From assembly GCF_020886115.1 (NCBI RefSeq), contig NZ_AP025185.1:558001-622000 (forward strand): a DNA stretch of 64,000 nucleotides. Reading direction: 5' to 3'. The notes below the pieces were generated by a model. It ran no database searches and was not told the origin of the DNA. It worked only from the letters and a program-made list of their open reading frames with translations. Below are positions 62,901 through 64,000 of this stretch, piece by piece. The position numbers and the translations under genes are program-made. How positions within the stretch are numbered: the first letter of the stretch is position 1; each line of letters starts with the position of its first letter. This DNA comes from Flavobacterium ammonificans. Lineage in GTDB: Bacteria > Bacteroidota > Bacteroidia > Flavobacteriales > Flavobacteriaceae.

Positions 62901-64000
62901 CACTTAAGGCTTTTGGTGTAATCGTCAACGCAGTATTATTAGCTGCAGCTTGGACAAACTGATAGTTAACTGAGCTTAAACCACTACCAGTGATGGCATA
63001 GCTACCCACATTACTTGTACCAGTGGCTGTTGTGCTGAATAACAATGTACCCGTCAACACAGAAGATGTTTCGTTACCCATAAAGCCAGTGACAGTGCCA
63101 GCATCGACGCTAGGGATTGATCCATAAACACTGGTTGCCGTCGTCGCGTTATAAGTCAAGGTTGCCGTCGTCACATCTGCTGTTAAACCTGTTTGTTGTA
63201 CAAGGTTATAGTTACCAGCGTCTGTGCCAGAGATCGTCACGCCAGTGATCGTGATCGCCTTACTATTACCAACGTTCTTATCAGCGAAAATACCTGCTGC
63301 TGTGCCACCCACAGTCACCACATCATTGCTCAATGGGCTCACCGTGGCCGTACCACCTAAGACTGCTACATCGGTTGCGTTATAGACACGGTTGCTAGCA
63401 GTGATACCGGTTACCGCCAAGTCAGCTTTGGTGATGTTGGCGCTTAAACCTGTTTGTTGTACAAGGTTATAGTTACCAGCGTCTGTGCCAGAGATCGTCA
63501 CACCCGTGATCGTGATCGCTTTACCATTGCCAACGTTCTTATCAGCAAAGACACCTGATGCTGTGCCACCCACAGTCACCACATCATTGCTCAATGGGCT
63601 CACCGTGGCTGTACCATCTAAGACTGCTACATCGGTTGCGTTATAGACGCGGTTACTAGCAGTGATACCGGTTACCACCAAGTCAGCTTTGGTGATGTTG
63701 GCGGTTAAATCTGTTTGTTGTACAAGGTTATAGTTACCAGCGTCTGTACCAGAGATCGTCACGCCAGTGATCGTGATCGCTTTACCATTACCAACGTTCT
63801 TATCAGCGAAAATACCTGCTGCTGTGCCACCAACAGTCACTAGATCACTACCAAGTGGAGAAACTGCTGCTGTACCGCCTAAGACTGCGGTCAATGTGGT
63901 GTCATATACGCGGTTGCTTGCGGTAATGCCCGTTACTAACAAATCAGCTTTGGTGATATTTGCTGTGAGGCCTGTTGGCTGCACCAAGGTATAGTTAGTT
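53902..64000 (-). CDS. Giant mosaic adhesin: YDG/MBG repeats, autotransporter-type helix, cadherins, type-B T9SS sorting domain (partial)
   Basis: More than 3,360 residues are present; the frame is open at the right edge, so the N-terminus and signal peptide lie outside. Domains from the edge inward: YDG repeats of 87 aa (three, plus part of another), five MBG-type repeats, seven near-identical 81-aa MBG repeats, two 93-aa MBG repeats, and another YDG/MBG stretch. Then follows a Gly/Ser/Asn-rich beta-helix with autotransporter-associated strands (SGSGNFTKGGAGRLNLLSAN, FSGNTTVSMGRLGL). The rest is one FN3 (VPASPTNVVATAGNAQ), seven cadherin-like repeats of about 100 aa, DxDGDG calcium repeats, and a type-B CTD (MTTNGDALNDVFVIRGIENY, RWGVEVYN). 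It is a T9SS surface adhesin. The YDG/MBG/helix part resembles proteobacterial type V exoproteins. Confidence 0.9.
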   Translation of the reverse strand, partial: TNYTLVQPTGLTANITKADLLVTGITASNRVYDTTLTAVLGGTAAVSPLGSDLVTVGGTAAGIFADKNVGNGKAITITGVTISGTDAGNYNLVQQTDLTANITKADLVVTGITASNRVYNATDVAVLDGTATVSPLSNDVVTVGGTASGVFADKNVGNGKAITITGVTISGTDAGNYNLVQQTGLSANITKADLAVTGITASNRVYNATDVAVLGGTATVSPLSNDVVTVGGTAAGIFADKNVGNSKAITITGVTISGTDAGNYNLVQQTGLTADVTTATLTYNATTATSVYGSIPSVDAGTVTGFMGNETSSVLTGTLLFSTTATGTSNVGSYAITGSGLSSVNYQFVQAAANNTALTITPKALSVTASAQSTTYGTALNLGTSAFSTTGLVNSDTVSAVTLLQDGNSTVPGTQGAGTYSGATDGILASAAQGTGLSNYDITYVPGTLTINKATLTVTADDKTRVYGDTNPSLTYSITGYLNSQDATSAGITGAPTISTTATASSNVTTYAITSAANDLAAANYQFSYVDGTLTINRRPVTVTADNKTRVYGDANPVLTFAVATDGAGTSRGMYNSQTLSGAVTTTAGSSTNVGNVSITQGTVTNTDNANYDITYNNGTLAITARPITLTATDRTKVYGDALTLGTSAFTKTAGTYANSELATAVTLTSVNGYAASTTRVVGTNANEVVATNATGTGGFLESNYDITYAAGALEITARPITITADANQSKIYGNIEPTFTYVIEAAGTNRGLVGSDTFTGVLARAAGENVGSYAINQGTLANSNYAITYVADNFAITTRPITITADANQSKIYGNIEPTFTYAIEAAGTNRGLFGSDTFTGALARAAGENVGSYAINQGTLANSNYAITYVANNFAITTRPITITADANQSKIYGNTDPIYTYAIEAAGTNRGLFGSDTFTGALARAAGENVGSYAINQGTLANSNYAITYVANNFAITTRPITITADANQSKIYGNIEPTFTYVIEAAGTNRGLVGSDTFTGVLARAAGENVGSYAINQGTLANSNYAITYVADNFAITTRPITITADANQSKIYGNTDPIFAYAIEAGGTNRGRVGSDTFTGALARAAGENVGSYAINQGTLANSNYAITYVADNFAITTRPIIITVDANQSKIYGNTDPIFAYAIEAGGTNRGRVGSDTFTGALARAAGENVGSYAINQGTLANSNYAITFVADNFAITTRPITITADANQSKIYGNTDPTFAYAIEAGGTNRGRVGSDTFTGALARAAGENVGSYAINQGTLANSNYAITFVADNFAITTRPITLTAGNRTKVYGDVLTLGTSDFSLTSGSFANSESATAVTLASTGGMAASTTQAVATYSGNITASNATGTGGFLASNYDITYAVGALEITARPITLTAGNRTKVYGDVLTLGTSDFSLTAGSFANSELATAVTLASTSGMAASTTQAVATYSGNITASNATGTGGFLASNYNITYGSGSLEITARTVTLTATKVYDGTRNLNAQQLTIGNTVGLEQLTFTGAIISSSNVTDTGKYITALTLLNGNNNGLASNYQLPILNLVNAPVTILPLAITLVVPNLTKVYDGGTNYIPSNADLANITTSGLLANNETVTAATITFDNRHVGAGNKTVTLDLVSVSSANSNYSFTLVGNNTSSITQLASATWVGSDGEDWSVATKWAVTGNLSQTGVLPDGANVALAIIPNSFTGTMTSTTSHGHKGKIDIRDGTLSVASDSYLGAVPTTLVTDAIMLSGGSLLVTETFVLNSLRGIVLSGNGTINVASGKNLNYNGTFSGSGNFTKGGAGRLNLLSANTFSGNTTVSMGRLGLSHNNALGSGTVNLLNGSGLLFNTGVNAWANDMTITGTVNLGLDSASPNTVATTLSGLISGNGSLEVDATDGEILFVGENTFTGGTSIIGGTVQLGNGGSTGSLGTGNIDNAGTIVVNRSTDLIVPNVINGSGNLIKMGSNTLTMSANSSYSGSTTITDGVLILSNDTPTISTSSFIGPGRLRIEPSSSSFSNAFSTGGLVFGSSLSGLTIGKPANVSQITHGSPISIAGDVSFFGGTIAINEPLTASNAAVKLTAATAVTQTAPIVARDLVLQGAGAFTLTNLSNNIGSINGGDLTRLGDLSFTDGTGGLALNAIVSAGTIRVETLEGDIALTQNLATTSTSTDAIIVNAGLTAPVGTITGGNILVSGSPSITMGIGGIAKLYSGSESASTGLTTLAGGLANTRFSADESTTTFSPVLAADNSYAIYRSTVPASPTNVVATAGNAQISVAFTTGADGGGSIANYEYTTNGGTTWIAATPLITSSPLVITGLTNYTTYAVQIRAVNNAGVGIASTSVSAMPFASSTAPTDIVLSATTVAENVSANTVIGDLTSTDVNLQDTFTYTLVAGTGDTDNAAFTIAGADLSINASPNFEVKNSYSVRVKTTDQDGLFFEKTFTITVNDVNETPSDIDLSATSVVENVAVNTVIGSLTSTDVDTGETFTYTLVAGTGSTDNASFNISGNSLRTTASLDFEAKSSYNVRIRTTDQDGLFFEKAFTITVTNVNETPSDIALSATSVAENVAANTTIGTLSTTDVDTGNTFTYTLVAGTGDTDNASFTITGANLSINASPNFEAKSSYSVLVRTTDQNGLFFEKAFTITVNDVNETPSDITLSATSVAENVATNTAIGSLTSIDVDTGDTFTYTLVAGTGDTDNAAFNISGNSLRTTANLDFETKSSYSVLVRTTDQGGLFFEKAFTITVNDVNETPSDIALNATSVAENVAANTTIGTLSTTDVDAGNTFTYSLVAGTGDTDNASFTITGANLSINASPNFEAKSSYSVLVRTTDQNGLFFEKAFTITVNDVNETPSDITSSATSVAENVATNTAIGSLTSIDVDTGNTFTYTLVAGTGDTDNASFNISGNSLRTTASLDFETKSSYSVRVRTTDQDGLFFEKAFTITVLDLVENVAPTNISISTSSINENNNLNEVVGVFSSTDADIGDTHTFTLVSGIGATDNGSFSIVDNTLRARVVFDFETKSNYNIRVRTTDRGGLSFEKVFTITVTNVNEAPVFSISQSNIAGVIDIPLPTINVSTISGAVTSFSISPALPLGLVLNTLSGSISGTPTQASTSKVYTISGFNSEGIGTATLTLFIDSDLDGDGVGDTTDLDIDGDGVSNRLEELDGTNSKDLCDFELSSQILSEATQTWLNLDCDGDGVINSQELIDGTDPTNACDSVPSSITVPLSQLFLDGDCDGDGLTNGEELGLNPMLPTDVDNNGTPDYLEFNNHSQSEDDLEIFNSMTTNGDALNDVFVIRGIENYPDNNLYIYNRWGVEVYNIEGYGQDNKYFTGISQGRNTFSQTAELPKGTYYFILRYKNKQGVDKQRSGYLYITK
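54880..56985 (-). repeat. Cadherin-type tandem repeats (about 300-bp unit)
   Basis: Seven consecutive modules carry NETPSDIxLSATSVAENV, TFTYTLVAGTG and KAFTITV. The six upstream ones keep a 300-bp period (for example boundaries near 55471, 55771, 56071, 56371); the seventh, at 54880-55190, is diverged. Two variants alternate: INASPNFEAK and RTTASLDFE. Confidence 0.85.
59582..60139 (-). repeat. Two tandem 279-bp MBG repeats
   Basis: Two near-identical 93-codon units (RPITLTAGNRTKVYGDVLTL) have boundaries at 59582, 59861 and 60140. Confidence 0.85.
60140..61840 (-). repeat. Seven tandem 243-bp MBG repeats
   Basis: There are exactly seven units of 243 bp (81 codons), 1,701 bp in total, each starting RPITITADANQSKIYGN. 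Variation clusters in a short window (NIEPTFTYVIEA, NTDPIYTYAIEA, NTDPIFAYAIEA) while the rest is almost invariant. The first and fourth units (counted from the N-terminal side) encode the same variant. Confidence 0.9.
63161..64000 (-). repeat. YDG-type tandem repeats (261-bp unit)
   Basis: Units of 87 codons carry ITKADLxVTGITASNRVY, ADKNVGNGKAITITGVTISG and TDAGNYNLVQQTGL. Boundaries are near 63422, 63683 and 63944, and the array continues past the window edge. Confidence 0.85.

Noticed and set aside
63982..63987. TTG/GTG at 63982-63987 as the start of the giant adhesin
   Set aside because: The frame stays open to base 64000 with repeat-like sequence (TNYTLVQPT), and no signal peptide is present; the real start lies outside the window.
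59582..63990. Regularly spaced repeats that could suggest a CRISPR array
   Set aside because: The unit lengths (243, 261, 279 bp) are multiples of three inside one open frame, there are no unique spacers and no cas genes.

Overview
The window reads as chromosome of a Flavobacterium-like member of the Bacteroidetes. Protein-coding DNA is mostly AT-rich. Several promoters match the Bacteroidetes TTTG / TAnnTTTG form. There are many type IX secretion (T9SS) outer-membrane partners of the PorP/SprF family, and the giant secreted proteins end in a type-B (gliding motility-associated) C-terminal sorting domain. No rRNA, tRNA, CRISPR array or insertion sequence was seen.

Layout. (1) 1-9.9 kb: the start of a GH20 hexosaminidase, then a nearly complete haem pathway. 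hemA-hemC-hemD-hemE-hemF-hemB run leftward as one tight operon (TAATG overlaps at two junctions). Diverging from it are an AraC-type regulator, hemH and hemJ. (2) 9.9-23.2 kb: housekeeping genes, namely an NtrY-like histidine kinase, a crotonase, an HD phosphohydrolase, lipid genes (acyl-ACP desaturase, plsC), rnpA, an S41 protease, an OmpA-domain protein, an ElaA-like GNAT, a DUF4837-type lipoprotein, a LysM lytic transglycosylase and pgk. (3) 23.3-38.5 kb: T9SS cargo cluster A, all leftward: PorP, a 2,910-aa SprB-repeat adhesin, a PorP/coiled-coil/SPOR-like fusion, a short type-B CTD protein, a beta-helix-like secreted protein and a small secreted protein. (4) 38.8-40.9 kb: holB, a DoxX protein and an acyl-CoA thioesterase, ending in a strong bidirectional terminator. 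(5) 40.9-47.5 kb: cluster B, PorP plus a 1,789-aa multidomain lectin/cadherin protein whose signal peptide is cut off by a one-base slip in a run of eight A. (6) 48.1-50.5 kb: two tandem membrane-anchored AraC-type regulators, followed by half a kilobase of degenerate simple repeats. (7) 51.0-64.0 kb: cluster C, an OmpA/PD40 protein, PorP, and a giant adhesin of more than 3,360 residues that runs off the right edge.

The three T9SS clusters share one logic: a type-B CTD giant is encoded next to its own PorP/SprF partner. The most unusual object is the cluster C adhesin. Its N-terminal two thirds (YDG and MBG repeats plus autotransporter-style beta-helix) look like a proteobacterial type V passenger with raised G+C. 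Its C-terminal third (FN3, cadherin repeats, calcium repeats, type-B CTD) is typical Bacteroidetes T9SS cargo. Other points worth a second look are the homopolymer frameshift in cluster B, a 243-bp repeat in seven tandem copies, an apparently leaderless holB promoter, a nested palindromic element near 13.3 kb, and a Cys-rich ferrochelatase.
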